Shown: positions 52,833 through 61,897 of the stretch, in pieces
Numbering within the stretch: the stretch's first letter is position 1
How the letters are laid out: every line of letters starts with the position of its first letter
From: Archangium lipolyticum
GTDB taxonomy: Bacteria > Myxococcota > Myxococcia > Myxococcales > Myxococcaceae
Length of the DNA stretch: 64,000 nucleotides
Assembly: GCF_024623785.1 (NCBI RefSeq)
Contig: NZ_JANKBZ010000012.1
Coordinates: 1 to 64,000, forward strand
Direction of reading: 5' to 3'
The notes under the pieces: model-generated
What the model was told of the DNA's origin: nothing
Seen by the model: only the letters and a program-made list of their open reading frames with translations
The model's database searches: none
Program-made: the position numbers and the translations under genes

Positions 52833-54287
52833 TCAGCGGCGGGCCGGGCGCTGAAACTCGATGGAGACCTCGTTGCCGTCCTGGCGCGCCTGGAACGACA
52901 CCTGCTCCTTGAGCTTGATGGCCACGCGCACCGTGCGGGAGGGCCCCGTGTCCGCGTTCACCGAGGCCACCGCCGTGTCGAAGAAGGAGGTATCCAACGA
53001 CCGGGTGTTGTTGGACTCGGAGATGCCGGTGTCCTCCAGCTCCAGCACCACCTGCTTGTTGCCCTCGGTGACGGTGTAGCGGACGGGCTCGTTGGTGCGC
53101 ACGAAGACGCGCGAGCTGGTGGCCTCCTGCTTGAAGCCCACCAGCGTCATCGTCTTGCGGCGCGAGGAGACACCGGGGCCATCACCCTGCACGGGAGCCC
53201 GGCGCGGCGTCTCGGCCTGGGCGAGGCGGGACTGGCGAGCCTCCTCCCGCTCGAGCTTGCGCTCCTCGGCGGCGGCGCGGGCCTCCTCCTGCTGACGTGC
53301 GCGCGCCTCGGCGGCGAGACGCTTCTTCTCCTCCGCGGCCGCATCCCTTCGCGCCTTCTCCTCGGCGGCGAGACGCTTCTTCTCCTCGGCCGACGCGGCG
53401 GCCGCGACCTGGGCCTCGGCCTGCTGGCGCTTCTTCTCCTCGGCGGCGGCACGGGCCTCGTCCTCGCGGCGCTGCTTCTCGGCGGCGGCGGCGGCCTCCT
53501 TCGCCGCGCGCTCCTGCTGGAGGCGCTGCTGCTCGGCCTGCTGGGCGGCGACGCGCGCGGACTCCTCTTGCGCCTTGCGGTCGGCCTCCGCGCGAGCCTG
53601 GGCCTGACGCTGGGCCTCGGCCGCGGCCTGAGCGTCGGCAGCGGCCTGGGCCGCCGCGCGCTCCTGCTGCTTCTGGTCCGCCTGCGCCGCCGCGGTGGAC
53701 TCCGCCGCCGCGCGCTCCTGCTGCTTCTGGTCCGCCTGCGCCGCCACGGTGGACTCCGCCGCCGCGCGCTCCTGCTGCTTCTGGTCCGTCTGCGCCGCCA
53801 CGGCCGCCTGCTCCGCGGTCCCGCCAGGCGTCGTCGCCGCGCCCGTCCCGGCCGCGCCCGCCGGAGTGCCGGGTCTGGCCGCCACGGCCGCACCCCCACC
53901 GCCCACCACGTTCACCACCAGCGAGTTGCCGGTGGTCTGGATGTCCGTCTCCACCTCGCGCTCGTAGCCGATGAGCACGCGGGCGATGGCCGATTCATCC
54001 GAGCCGTAGCTGGCCGTGCGGACACCGGTGATGGTGCCATTGCCGACGGGGAGGTCCTCCTTGACGCCGGAGAAGACGGCCTCGGAGATGTCGATGACGA
54101 GGCGCGGCGGGTCCGTCATGGTGAAGGTGGTGAAGTTGGGTTTCTTCGTCCCAACGATCTCCACCGTCCCACCCCTCACGCTCACGCTCGTGATGGTGTT
54201 GAGATTGCCCTGGGCCTGCCCCTCCTGCGCCAGCGCCAGGACCGGAACCAGCACGCAGGCAAGCAACGCAACGATACTGGCCTTCAT
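52833..54287 (-). CDS. AMIN-domain envelope protein with coiled-coil centre
   Basis: This 484-residue protein starts from ATG 54287, with signal peptide MKASIVALLACVLVPVLALA. An AMIN domain follows (~25-135: ITSVSVRGGTVEIVG, PRLVIDISEAVFSG, VRTASYG). Residues ~150-390 are Gln/Ala/Glu/Arg-rich coiled coil with a threefold 18-residue repeat based on QKQQERAAAEST. A second AMIN-like unit ends the protein (~395-484: RVFVRTNEPVRYTV, RTVRVAIKLKEQVSF). AMIN domains bind peptidoglycan or position proteins such as PilQ and AmiC. The long coil could span the periplasm. No enzymatic domain is attached. Confidence 0.85.
   Translation of the reverse strand: MKASIVALLACVLVPVLALAQEGQAQGNLNTITSVSVRGGTVEIVGTKKPNFTTFTMTDPPRLVIDISEAVFSGVKEDLPVGNGTITGVRTASYGSDESAIARVLIGYEREVETDIQTTGNSLVVNVVGGGGAAVAARPGTPAGAAGTGAATTPGGTAEQAAVAAQTDQKQQERAAAESTVAAQADQKQQERAAAESTAAAQADQKQQERAAAQAAADAQAAAEAQRQAQARAEADRKAQEESARVAAQQAEQQRLQQERAAKEAAAAAEKQRREDEARAAAEEKKRQQAEAQVAAAASAEEKKRLAAEEKARRDAAAEEKKRLAAEARARQQEEARAAAEERKLEREEARQSRLAQAETPRRAPVQGDGPGVSSRRKTMTLVGFKQEATSSRVFVRTNEPVRYTVTEGNKQVVLELEDTGISESNNTRSLDTSFFDTAVASVNADTGPSRTVRVAIKLKEQVSFQARQDGNEVSIEFQRPARR
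53647..53801. repeat. 54-bp tandem repeats inside the AMIN-protein gene
   Basis: Three near-identical 54-bp units encode the 18-residue period with QKQQERAAAEST, at 53647, 53701 and 53755. The in-frame period allows copy number to change without breaking the gene. Confidence 0.85.
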
Positions 54288-54406
54288 CGGCGACTTCCCT
54301 CTGGACGGACGCATTGCGTCTCGAAGCTAGCACGGGGCCCGAAGGCTCCAACTTTCCAGCGCTCCTATAACGAGCACGATGCCGCCCAGGCAACGCGAGT
54401 GACTGC

Positions 54407-55684
54407 TCACCTCAACCGGGGCAGCGCGGGCGTGCGGTTGCGGTGGGTGCGCGCGTACTCGATGAGGTTCTTGATGTCGTAGCAGATCTGCCGGATGTCG
54501 TGCCCCATCGTCAGCTCGATGTGGCTGTTGCCCTTCACCGGCCGCCACAACAGGTACTCGCTCTGGGCCGAGTGGTACACGCTCCGGGTGGACTCCACGG
54601 ACGCCAGCGGATCCATGTCACCGAAGATGATGGCCATGGGGATGTGGATCTTCGAGAAGCCCCGCTTGAAGTCGAACCCGGTGCGGTAGCAGACCATCTC
54701 CCCGCGGCGGATCCACCTGGCGAACTGCTCCACCACCTTGCGCGGCTCGCGCTCCCCACCCTCGCGCAGCAGCCAGCGCACGTCCTGGGCGCTGACACGC
54801 GCGGGGTTGCTCAGCCGGTTGATGCGGGTGGCGAGCCGGTTGAAGAGCGGATGGTCCTCGGCACGGGCGAGCTGCTTCTCGGCGAACTTCAGCCAGTCAT
54901 CCACCGGGATGTAGTGGAACTGGCGTTGCCGAGGCCCCTCCTTGGGCTCCAGCCACCGGGCCAATCCCTCGTTGAGGACGGAGGCGCCCTTGGCGAGCAG
55001 GATCCGCCCCGTGTGCCCCACCTTCTCCTCCAGGTTGAGGCCCGCGATCGCCAGGTCGATGGCCGATCCCATCGCCGGAGTCCACAGCGCCAGCATCCGC
55101 AGCAGCATGATGCCCCGGCCCAGGTCCGCCGGAGCGCCGATGGTGATGAGGCCCTCGAAGTCATCGTGGATGCCGGCGTAGCCGTAGCCGAGCATCCCGC
55201 CCATGGAGTGGCCACAGTAGAAGATCCGCTCGCGCCGGGTGATGCGCTTCACCCCCGACACCGCGGCCGGCAGGTCGTAGAGGAAGTAGCTGTCGATGTC
55301 CCAGCCGTAGTCCAGGTCCGGCGGCAGGGGCCGGCGGAAGCGCGCGCAGCGCTCCTTCTGGAACTCGATGGAGCTCTTGCCGTGTCCGCGCAGCTCCAGG
55401 ATGTGGATGTCCACCCCGAAGAAGAGCAGGTTCTTGACGAACTGGCCGCTGGTCCAGGCATGCCGGTTCTGGGAGAAGCCATTCACCAGCAGCAGGGGCT
55501 CGCCGAACAGGGGCTGCGCGAAGGGCTGCTTCACCGGCCGGTAGCGCGTGATGACCAGCGACCAGCCATCGGCCGTCTCCACCACGTACTTCGTCTTCTG
55601 GTAGAGCGAGCGGAAGTCGAGCTCATCGATCGTCGGTGTATGGGGCCCCGTCGGGGTCGCCGCTCTCCAGTCCGGCAAACGCAT
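54407..55684 (-). CDS. alpha/beta-fold hydrolase
   Basis: In this 425-residue protein the nucleophile elbow is CGHSMGGMLGYG (about Ser164). An oxyanion region LLVNGFSQNRHAW follows strand 3, and the acid and base are in FGDMDPLAS and GNSHIELTMGH. The ~120-residue insertion between the elbow and the acid is a large cap domain (RGIMLLRMLALWTPAMG), giving a membrane-lipase or PHA-depolymerase-like look. There is no signal peptide. The substrate is unknown. It ends nine bases after the folC stop on the same strand. Confidence 0.82.
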   Translation of the reverse strand: MRLPDWRAATPTGPHTPTIDELDFRSLYQKTKYVVETADGWSLVITRYRPVKQPFAQPLFGEPLLLVNGFSQNRHAWTSGQFVKNLLFFGVDIHILELRGHGKSSIEFQKERCARFRRPLPPDLDYGWDIDSYFLYDLPAAVSGVKRITRRERIFYCGHSMGGMLGYGYAGIHDDFEGLITIGAPADLGRGIMLLRMLALWTPAMGSAIDLAIAGLNLEEKVGHTGRILLAKGASVLNEGLARWLEPKEGPRQRQFHYIPVDDWLKFAEKQLARAEDHPLFNRLATRINRLSNPARVSAQDVRWLLREGGEREPRKVVEQFARWIRRGEMVCYRTGFDFKRGFSKIHIPMAIIFGDMDPLASVESTRSVYHSAQSEYLLWRPVKGNSHIELTMGHDIRQICYDIKNLIEYARTHRNRTPALPRLR

Positions 55685-55693
55685 ACCTTGAAT

Positions 55694-56998
55694 CTACGGA
55701 CTGTGATGCAATGCGCCAAGGTTTCCACCGAGCCTGGCACGTATGGAACCCACCAGGAACAGTGAACCGGTGCACAGGATGACGTCACCGGGAGCCGCTC
55801 GCCCGCGAGCTCCGGCCATTGCATCGTCCAGCGACGGATACGCGTACACGTCCGCACAGAGGGCACGTGCCTCGTCGAGGTAGCGCTCCGGAGGCAACGA
55901 GCGAGGGGTGTCGAGCGGAGTGAGGTGTACCGAGGTACAGCTTGGCAGGAGCGCCCGCAGCATCGGTCCTCGGTCCTTGTCGGCCACCACGCCGAAGACG
56001 CAGTGGACGCGGCGTCCCGCGTAGAGGGAACGCAAGCCAGCGAGCAGCACCTCGACGCCGGCGGGGTTGTGGGCGCCGTCCAGCAACACCGGGGGCTGGC
56101 CACCAAGCTCTTCCAGGCGCCCCGGCCAGCGAGCCCCGGCGAGTCCCGTCCGCAGGGCCTCCGGGGAGACGGGCACCCCTCGCGTGGAGAGCAGCTCCAG
56201 GGCGGCGAGCGCCACCGCCGCGTTCTGCCGCTGGTGCTCCCCGCGCAGCCCCAAGGTGAGGCCCTCCAGGGAGAGGCCCGGTCCCGCATAGGACAGGCCG
56301 CCCTCCGGGCGGGCGACCATGGAGAAGTCGCGGCCTTCGAGGAGCAAAGGCGCCCCCACCTCCCCTGCCCTGCGCTCGATGGCGGCGAGGGCCTCGGGCT
56401 CCTGACGGCTCACCACCACGGGCACGCCCGGCTTGAGGATGCCGGCCTTCTCCCCGGCGATGGCTCCCAGCGTGTTGCCCAGGTACTCCATGTGGTCGAA
56501 CGACACCGGGGTGATGGCGGTGACGAGCGGCTGGCATGCGCTGGTGGCATCCAGTCGCCCGCCCAGGCCCACTTCCACCACGGCCACGTCCACGGCCTCC
56601 TGGGCGAAGTGCCAGAAGGCCACCACGGTGCCGAACTCGAAGTACGTGAGCGAGGTGGCCGCGGCCGGATGCCGCTCGAGCACCTCCAGGATGCGGCGGC
56701 CGAACACCTCGTCCGCGATCTCCACCCCGTCCACGCGGATGCGCTCGTTGACGCGCACCAGGTGGGGCGAGGTGTAGAGCCCCACCCGGTGGCCCGCGGC
56801 GTGGAGGGCCGCGGACGAGAACGCGCAGGTGCTGCCCTTGCCGTTGGTGCCAGCGACGTGGAGCGCGGGATGGCGGCGCTCGGGATGGCCGAGCGCCTCC
56901 AGCGTCTCCTGGACGCGCTCGAGGCCGAGCTTGATGCTGGAGGGGCTGAGCCGGGAGAAGAACTCCAGGGCCTCCGCCGGCGTCCGGGGCAGCGTCAT
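55694..56998 (-). CDS. folC: bifunctional folylpolyglutamate synthase / dihydrofolate synthase
   Basis: This 434-residue protein starts from ATG 56998. P-loop VAGTNGKGSTCAFSS (~48-62), YTSPHLVRVNERI, VVEVGLGGRLDAT, and GEKAGILKPGVP with its catalytic lysine are diagnostic of FolC, which adds glutamate to dihydropteroate and tetrahydrofolates. C-terminal LLDGAHNPAGVEVLLAGL is the second diagnostic block. Upstream accD is 11 bp away; folC-accD adjacency is common in bacteria. Confidence 0.95.
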   Translation of the reverse strand: MTLPRTPAEALEFFSRLSPSSIKLGLERVQETLEALGHPERRHPALHVAGTNGKGSTCAFSSAALHAAGHRVGLYTSPHLVRVNERIRVDGVEIADEVFGRRILEVLERHPAAATSLTYFEFGTVVAFWHFAQEAVDVAVVEVGLGGRLDATSACQPLVTAITPVSFDHMEYLGNTLGAIAGEKAGILKPGVPVVVSRQEPEALAAIERRAGEVGAPLLLEGRDFSMVARPEGGLSYAGPGLSLEGLTLGLRGEHQRQNAAVALAALELLSTRGVPVSPEALRTGLAGARWPGRLEELGGQPPVLLDGAHNPAGVEVLLAGLRSLYAGRRVHCVFGVVADKDRGPMLRALLPSCTSVHLTPLDTPRSLPPERYLDEARALCADVYAYPSLDDAMAGARGRAAPGDVILCTGSLFLVGSIRARLGGNLGALHHSP

Positions 56999-57009
56999 GG
57001 CGCGAGGTG

Positions 57010-57855
57010 CTACCCGAGCAGGCCGAGCACCTGTCCCAGCGCCGCGCGCAGCTCCTTGCGCGGGACGATGGCGTCGATCATTCCGTGCTCGACGAGGAAC
57101 TCGGAGCGCTGGAAGCCCTCGGGGAGCTTCTGGCGGATGGTCTGCTCGATGACGCGCGGGCCAGCGAAACCGATGAGGGCCTTGGGCTCGGCGAGGATGA
57201 AGTCGCCCAGCCAGGCGAAGGAGGCCGCCACGCCGCCAGTGGTGGGGTGCAGCAGCACCGAGACGTAGGGCTTGCCCACGTTGCGGAAGCGGGCGATGGC
57301 CGCGCTCGTCTTGGCCATCTGCATGAGGGAGAAGATGCCCTCCTGCATGCGAGCGCCGCCCGAGGCCGAGAAGACGATGGCCGGGCACTTGAGATCGTAG
57401 GCGCGCTCGAAGACGCGGGTGACCTTCTCACCCACCACCGAGCCCATGGAGCCGCCCATGAACTCGAAGACGAAGCAGCCGATGGACACCGGCTTGCCCT
57501 CGATGCGGCCCACGCCGGAGACGAAGGCGTCGTTCTCGCCGAGCGACTTGCGCGTGGAGCGGAGCCGGTCCTTGTACTTCTTCGTGTCCGTGAAGGTGAG
57601 CGGGTCCTGCGGCTCCAGCTCCTTGTCGAACTCCTCGAAGCTGTCGGGATCCAACAGGGAGGCCAGGCGGGCACGCGCCGGCCAGGGCAGGTGGTGATCG
57701 CAGTGCGGGCAGACGTTGAGGTTCTTCTCCAACTCCTGCCGGTAGATGATCTCGTCGCAGTTCTCGCACTTGGCCCAGAGCCCCTGCATGCGGCTGGGGG
57801 CTTCGACGGGCTCGGGGGCGGTGGCGATACGGGGCTTCTTGGAGAACCAGGCCAT
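57010..57855 (-). CDS. accD: acetyl-CoA carboxylase carboxyltransferase subunit beta
   Basis: In this 281-residue protein the N-terminal zinc ribbon has CENCDEIIYRQEL and CPHCDHHLP (four cysteines), as in bacterial AccD. The crotonase-fold core shows FSASGGARMQEGIFSLMQMAK (given in part) and the acyl-CoA oxyanion glycines, plus VLLHPTTGGVAASFAWLGD. It transfers carboxyl from carboxybiotin to acetyl-CoA with AccA, the first step of fatty acid synthesis. It is upstream of folC. Confidence 0.96.
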   Translation of the reverse strand: MAWFSKKPRIATAPEPVEAPSRMQGLWAKCENCDEIIYRQELEKNLNVCPHCDHHLPWPARARLASLLDPDSFEEFDKELEPQDPLTFTDTKKYKDRLRSTRKSLGENDAFVSGVGRIEGKPVSIGCFVFEFMGGSMGSVVGEKVTRVFERAYDLKCPAIVFSASGGARMQEGIFSLMQMAKTSAAIARFRNVGKPYVSVLLHPTTGGVAASFAWLGDFILAEPKALIGFAGPRVIEQTIRQKLPEGFQRSEFLVEHGMIDAIVPRKELRAALGQVLGLLG

Positions 57856-57926
57856 GGGAGGGGCCGGGTTAATCCCACTTGCCGGGGGCCGTCAACTCCC
57901 ATCCGAGCCCCCTTTCCCGGGGGCGA

Positions 57927-58682
57927 CTAGAACTCGAAGGTGTCGCCCAGCTCCAGCACCTCCACCGGCATCTCCGCCAGCTCCTTCTTCAGGGGCTGAA
58001 TGAAGGCCGGCTTGAGGTGGTAGATGAGCACGGCGCAGCCGTTGCGGTTGAACTTGGCCAGCTCGCTCCCGAGCGTGCGCGGGGTGAGGTGGCCGGACAC
58101 GTCCGCCAGATGCTGCAGCGCGTTGGGGAAGCTCGTCTCCACCAGGAACGCCTTGAGGGTGGGCGTCTGGTTGAGCACCTTCCACAGCTTGTCGGTGGGG
58201 CCGGTGTCGCCGCTCATGCCCAGCGAGGTCCGGCCGCGGGTAATCACGAAGCCGCAGGACTCCACCGGGTGGTGCACGGGGATGGACTGCACCGTGTAGG
58301 GCCCCACCTGGAAGGTGCTACCGGCCCGGAAGGGCTTGATGCGCAGCACCGGCTCCTTGCGCGTGGGGATGCGCGTGAAGTCCGGCCAGAGCGCGTTGTT
58401 GAACATGTTCTCGCGCAGGGCCCGGGCACACTCGCGCGAGGCGTGGATGGTGAGCGGCTTGTCGCGCCGGCCGATGATCAGATCCGCCATCAGCGGCAGA
58501 TCCTTCACGTGATCGAAGTGGCTGTGCCCGACGAGGATGTCGTCCACCTTGCACAGCTGCTCGAGCGTGAGGGAGCTCGTGAGCGCGCCCGCGTCGAGCG
58601 CGAGCACGTCGTCCACGAGGAAGCACGTGGTACGGCACGAGGGCAACTCACCGCCATGGCAGCCGAGGACCTGGAGCTTCAC
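57927..58682 (-). CDS. MBL-fold protein resembling class II cyclic-nucleotide phosphodiesterase
   Basis: In this 251-residue protein the metal-binding HSHFDHVKDLPLM motif (HxHxDHxxxLP), a later VHHPVES, GDTGPTDKLW and HLTPRTLGSEL place it in the metallo-beta-lactamase fold. The HxHxDH..LP pattern and absence of other domains fit class II cNMP phosphodiesterases (PdsA, CpdP types) and RNase Z relatives. The stop lies one base from the CRP-like gene's end of transcript order (58684), so the two are co-transcribed: a regulator that binds a cyclic nucleotide and an enzyme that may hydrolyse one. Confidence 0.75.
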   Translation of the reverse strand: MKLQVLGCHGGELPSCRTTCFLVDDVLALDAGALTSSLTLEQLCKVDDILVGHSHFDHVKDLPLMADLIIGRRDKPLTIHASRECARALRENMFNNALWPDFTRIPTRKEPVLRIKPFRAGSTFQVGPYTVQSIPVHHPVESCGFVITRGRTSLGMSGDTGPTDKLWKVLNQTPTLKAFLVETSFPNALQHLADVSGHLTPRTLGSELAKFNRNGCAVLIYHLKPAFIQPLKKELAEMPVEVLELGDTFEF

Positions 58683-58683
58683 G

Positions 58684-59334
58684 CTAGAGATCTCCGAACT
58701 TCCACTTCATCTCCAGGTATCGGAGGAAGTCGTGGAGGCGGGCCGTATCATGGACGGTGAGCCTGTCACCGGAGCGCTCCACCAGCCCGGCCCGCTCCAA
58801 CCGGTCCAGGATGTTGCGGATGGCCGGCTCGCCCACGCCGATCTGCCGGGGCAGATCCTTCAAGGGTAGTTCGATCTCCACCCCCTCCTCCATGGCCCGC
58901 CCGCGCGTCTGGCACGCCTGGAGGACGAGGTGCACCACCCGGCCCGCGGGATCCGAGTGCAGCAGGTTCTCGATCTGCGCGTCCGCCTCGGACAGGCGCT
59001 CGGCCAGCTTCTTGATCATCCGCACGGCGATCTCCGCGTTGCCGCGGATCATCCCCTCGAACGTCTTGGGGTCGATGACCAGCAGCTTGGCGTCCTCGCT
59101 GACGGTGGCCGTGGCGTTGCGCGGCCTGTTGGAGATGATGGACATCTCCCCGAAGAACTCCCCGGGCCCGAGCACCGCCAGGACCTTCTCCACGTCGCGC
59201 ACACGCTTGGAGATGGCGATCCTCCCGGACTGGATGACGAACATCTCCTTGCCCGGCTCCCCCTCGCGGAAGAGGACCGTGCCCTTCGAGAACTCCTTGC
59301 CGAAACGTTGAAAGAGGGTTTCCTCGGCGCCCAT
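58684..59334 (-). CDS. CRP/FNR-family cyclic-nucleotide-binding regulator
   Basis: This 216-residue protein starts from ATG 59334 (MGAEETLFQRFGKEF); an ATG at 59418 with GAGGGTAGG upstream would add 28 residues and cannot be excluded. The cNMP domain (~10-125) includes VLFREGEPGKEMFVI, and the phosphate-binding cassette is FGEMSIISNRPRNATA with its Arg. The long dimer helix follows and then a winged HTH (QIGVGEPAIRNILDRLERAGLV). It probably binds cAMP or c-di-GMP-type ligands. It is upstream of the PDE-like gene and divergent from purM. Confidence 0.88.
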   Translation of the reverse strand: MGAEETLFQRFGKEFSKGTVLFREGEPGKEMFVIQSGRIAISKRVRDVEKVLAVLGPGEFFGEMSIISNRPRNATATVSEDAKLLVIDPKTFEGMIRGNAEIAVRMIKKLAERLSEADAQIENLLHSDPAGRVVHLVLQACQTRGRAMEEGVEIELPLKDLPRQIGVGEPAIRNILDRLERAGLVERSGDRLTVHDTARLHDFLRYLEMKWKFGDL

Positions 59335-59522
59335 CGTAGGGCGAGTTAAGCCGCCCCCATCGACAGGGTCAAATTCCGTCCGCGCGCCAGTGTCTTCCGC
59401 GCCCCGAGTGTCATCCACGCGCCTACCCTCGGACCGTGAGACGTCCAGGGCGACGCGAATGTGACACCCGGGGTGCTTGCGACCGAGACAAGCAGCGGGG
59501 GAAGCCGCTAGAAGGCGCGGCC

Positions 59523-60560
59523 GTGGGAACGACCTACAAGCAGTCGGGAGTGGACATCGAGGCGGGCGATGCGTTCGTGGAGCGCATCAAGCCCTATGCG
59601 GCGCGGACGGTGAGGCCAGAGGTGGTGGCCGGGGTGGGAGGATTCGGAGGGCTGTTCGCCCTTCCGCCGGGCAAGTACCGGGAGCCGGTGCTGGTGGCGG
59701 GCACGGATGGAGTGGGCACCAAGCTGAAGGTGGCCTTCCAGGCGGGCCGGCACGGGACGGTGGGCATCGATCTGGTGGCCATGTCGGTGAACGACATCCT
59801 CACGTGCGGGGCGGAGCCGCTCTTCTTCCTGGACTACTTCGCCACGGGGCGGCTGGAGGTGGAGGACGCGGCCGAGGTGGTGAAGGGCATCGCGCAGGGC
59901 TGTGAGCAGGCGGGGTGCACGCTGCTGGGCGGGGAGACGGCGGAGATGCCGGGCTTCTACGCGCGGGGCGAGTACGACCTGGCCGGCTTCTGCGTGGGCG
60001 TGGTGGAGCGCTCGGAGATCATCGACGGCAAGAGCGTGGCGCCCGGGGACGCGCTCATCGGACTGAGCTCGTCCGGCCTGCACTCCAACGGCTACTCGCT
60101 GGCGCGCAAGGTGCTGCTGGAGGACGCGAAGCTGAAGCTGGACGCGGTGCCCGAGGGGTTGGACCGCCCGCTGGCCGACGCGCTGCTGGAGCCCACGCGC
60201 ATCTACGTGAAGGACGCGCTGGCGCTGATGAAGGCGGTGAAGGTGAAGGGCTTCGCGCACATCACCGGCAGTGGGATTCCGGGCAACCTGCCCAGGTGCC
60301 TGCCGGACGGGACGCGGGCGGTGCTGGACGAGAAGACGTGGAAGCGTCCGGCCATCTTCGAGCTCATCCAGAAGCTGGGGAACGTCGAGCGCAAGGAGAT
60401 GTACGACACCTTCAACATGGGCCTGGGGCTCATCGCGGTGGTGGCGAAGGAGGACGTGCCGGCGGCGCTGGCGACGTTGAAGGCGCGCGGGGTGGAGGCG
60501 GCGGAGGTGGGCCGGGTGGAGGCGGGCCAGGGAGAGGCGACGGCGGTCATCGAGCCATGA
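59523..60560 (+). CDS. purM: phosphoribosylformylglycinamidine cyclo-ligase
   Basis: This 345-residue protein uses GTG 59523, since [16 protein letters not shown] is the standard PurM start. Family motifs are present: [54 protein letters not shown] and [12 protein letters not shown]. It performs step five of purine synthesis (AIR formation). It overlaps purN by four bases and is first gene of purM-purN-DUF523. Confidence 0.96.
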   Translation: MGTTYKQSGVDIEAGDAFVERIKPYAARTVRPEVVAGVGGFGGLFALPPGKYREPVLVAGTDGVGTKLKVAFQAGRHGTVGIDLVAMSVNDILTCGAEPLFFLDYFATGRLEVEDAAEVVKGIAQGCEQAGCTLLGGETAEMPGFYARGEYDLAGFCVGVVERSEIIDGKSVAPGDALIGLSSSGLHSNGYSLARKVLLEDAKLKLDAVPEGLDRPLADALLEPTRIYVKDALALMKAVKVKGFAHITGSGIPGNLPRCLPDGTRAVLDEKTWKRPAIFELIQKLGNVERKEMYDTFNMGLGLIAVVAKEDVPAALATLKARGVEAAEVGRVEAGQGEATAVIEP

Positions 60561-61219
60561 GCGGCCGGACGAAGCTGGGCGTGCTGGTGTCGGGCAGTGG
60601 CAGCAACCTGCAGGCCCTGTTGGACGCATGCGCCCGGCCGGACTTCCCGGCCGAGGTGGCGGTGGTGGTGTCCAACGTGCCCACGGCCTTCGCGCTGGAG
60701 CGGGCGCGCAAGGCCGGGGTGCCGGCGGTGGTGGTGGATCACAAGGCCTTCGGCTCGCGGCCGGAGTTCGAGAAGGCGCTGGTGGAGACGCTGGTGTCGG
60801 CGGGCGTGGAGTGGGTGTGCCTGGCGGGCTTCATGCGGCTGCTGGGGGCGGACTTCCTGGGACGCTTCCCGGGGCGGGTGCTGAACATCCACCCGTCGCT
60901 GCTGCCGGCCTTCCCGGGGCTGCATGCACAGCGGCAGGCGCTGGAGCGCGGGGTGAAGGTGGCCGGGTGCACGGTGCACTTCGTGGATCCGGGCATGGAC
61001 ACGGGCCCCATCATCGCGCAGGCGGCGGTGCCGGTGCTGCCGGGGGATGACGAGGCGGCGCTGACGGCGCGCATCCTGAAGGAGGAGCACCGGCTGTACG
61101 CGCTGGTGGTGAAGCTGGTGGCCACGGGGGCGGTGCGGCTGGAGACCGGGCGCGTGGTGACGACGGCGGGACCGGCGGTGGGCGAGCAGAGCCTGCGCAA
61201 CCCGGGGGAACCGGGATGA
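60557..61219 (+). CDS. purN: phosphoribosylglycinamide formyltransferase
   Basis: In this 220-residue protein [16 protein letters not shown] is the N-terminal phosphate loop, and [24 protein letters not shown] and [13 protein letters not shown] hold the catalytic Asn, His and Asp residues. It uses 10-formyl-THF to formylate GAR. The start codon overlaps the purM stop, and the stop overlaps the next start by four bases. Confidence 0.96.
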   Translation: MSGRTKLGVLVSGSGSNLQALLDACARPDFPAEVAVVVSNVPTAFALERARKAGVPAVVVDHKAFGSRPEFEKALVETLVSAGVEWVCLAGFMRLLGADFLGRFPGRVLNIHPSLLPAFPGLHAQRQALERGVKVAGCTVHFVDPGMDTGPIIAQAAVPVLPGDDEAALTARILKEEHRLYALVVKLVATGAVRLETGRVVTTAGPAVGEQSLRNPGEPG

Positions 61220-61704
61220 AGGAGCTGTCGCGAGAGGAGCGCCTGGCGGCGCTGCGCGAGGCGCGGGTGGTGCTGGTGAGCGCGTGCCTGCTGGGCGAGG
61301 CGTGCCGGTACGACGGGAAGTCGAAGGGCTCGGACAAGGTGATGCGGGCGCTGGAGGGCAAGGAGGTGGTGCCCGTGTGCCCGGAGACGGGAGCGGGGCT
61401 GGGCATTCCCCGGCCCGCGGTGGAGCTGAAGGGCGGAGCGGGCGCCGAGGTGCTGGCGGGACGGGCGCGGGCGGCGGAGGTGGAGTCGGGAGTGGACCGG
61501 ACGGAGGCCTTCCGCCGAGGCGCGGAGCTGGCACTGGCGGCGGCACGGCGCTTCGGAGCGGAGGTGGCGCTGCTGAAGGAGCGTAGCCCCTCGTGCGGGA
61601 CCCAGGGCACGCACGTGGACGGGGTGGTGGTACGAGGCCAGGGAGTAACAGCCGCCCTGCTCTCCCGGTCCGGACTCACAGTGCTGAGCGACGAGGACTT
61701 GTGA
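61216..61704 (+). CDS. DUF523 protein
   Basis: This 162-residue protein has VLVSACLLGEACRYDG (CLLG..CRYDG signature), VVPVCPETGAGLGIPRP, and LLKERSPSCGTQGTHVDG, the three conserved Cys-containing blocks of DUF523 (YbbK), perhaps an Fe-S or metal site. Function is unknown; it is often fused to or beside DUF1722. It is coupled to purN. Confidence 0.88.
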   Translation: MKELSREERLAALREARVVLVSACLLGEACRYDGKSKGSDKVMRALEGKEVVPVCPETGAGLGIPRPAVELKGGAGAEVLAGRARAAEVESGVDRTEAFRRGAELALAAARRFGAEVALLKERSPSCGTQGTHVDGVVVRGQGVTAALLSRSGLTVLSDEDL

Positions 61705-61712
61705 AAGTCCCC

Positions 61713-61794
61713 CCCTCTCCCTTCGGGAGAGGGTCCAACCAGGTTCCTCACCGTGGATGCCCCCTCTCCCTCTGGGAGAGGGCTGGGGTGAGGG
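61713..61794. repeat. two tandem hairpin repeats (same family as 27833)
   Basis: CCCTCTCCC-TTC-GGGAGAGGG (61713-61733) and CCCTCTCCC-TCT-GGGAGAGGG (61762-61782) are followed by CTGGGGTGAGGG. They follow the DUF523 stop and probably terminate it. Confidence 0.7.
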
Positions 61795-61897
61795 TCTTCC
61801 CCACGTAGAACCTGCCCGCCACCTGCCCAGGCAACGAGCCCACCGGGCTCAGCCGCTTGACGGCGGGCCCGGCATCGCCCAGGAACGAAGCGACGCC

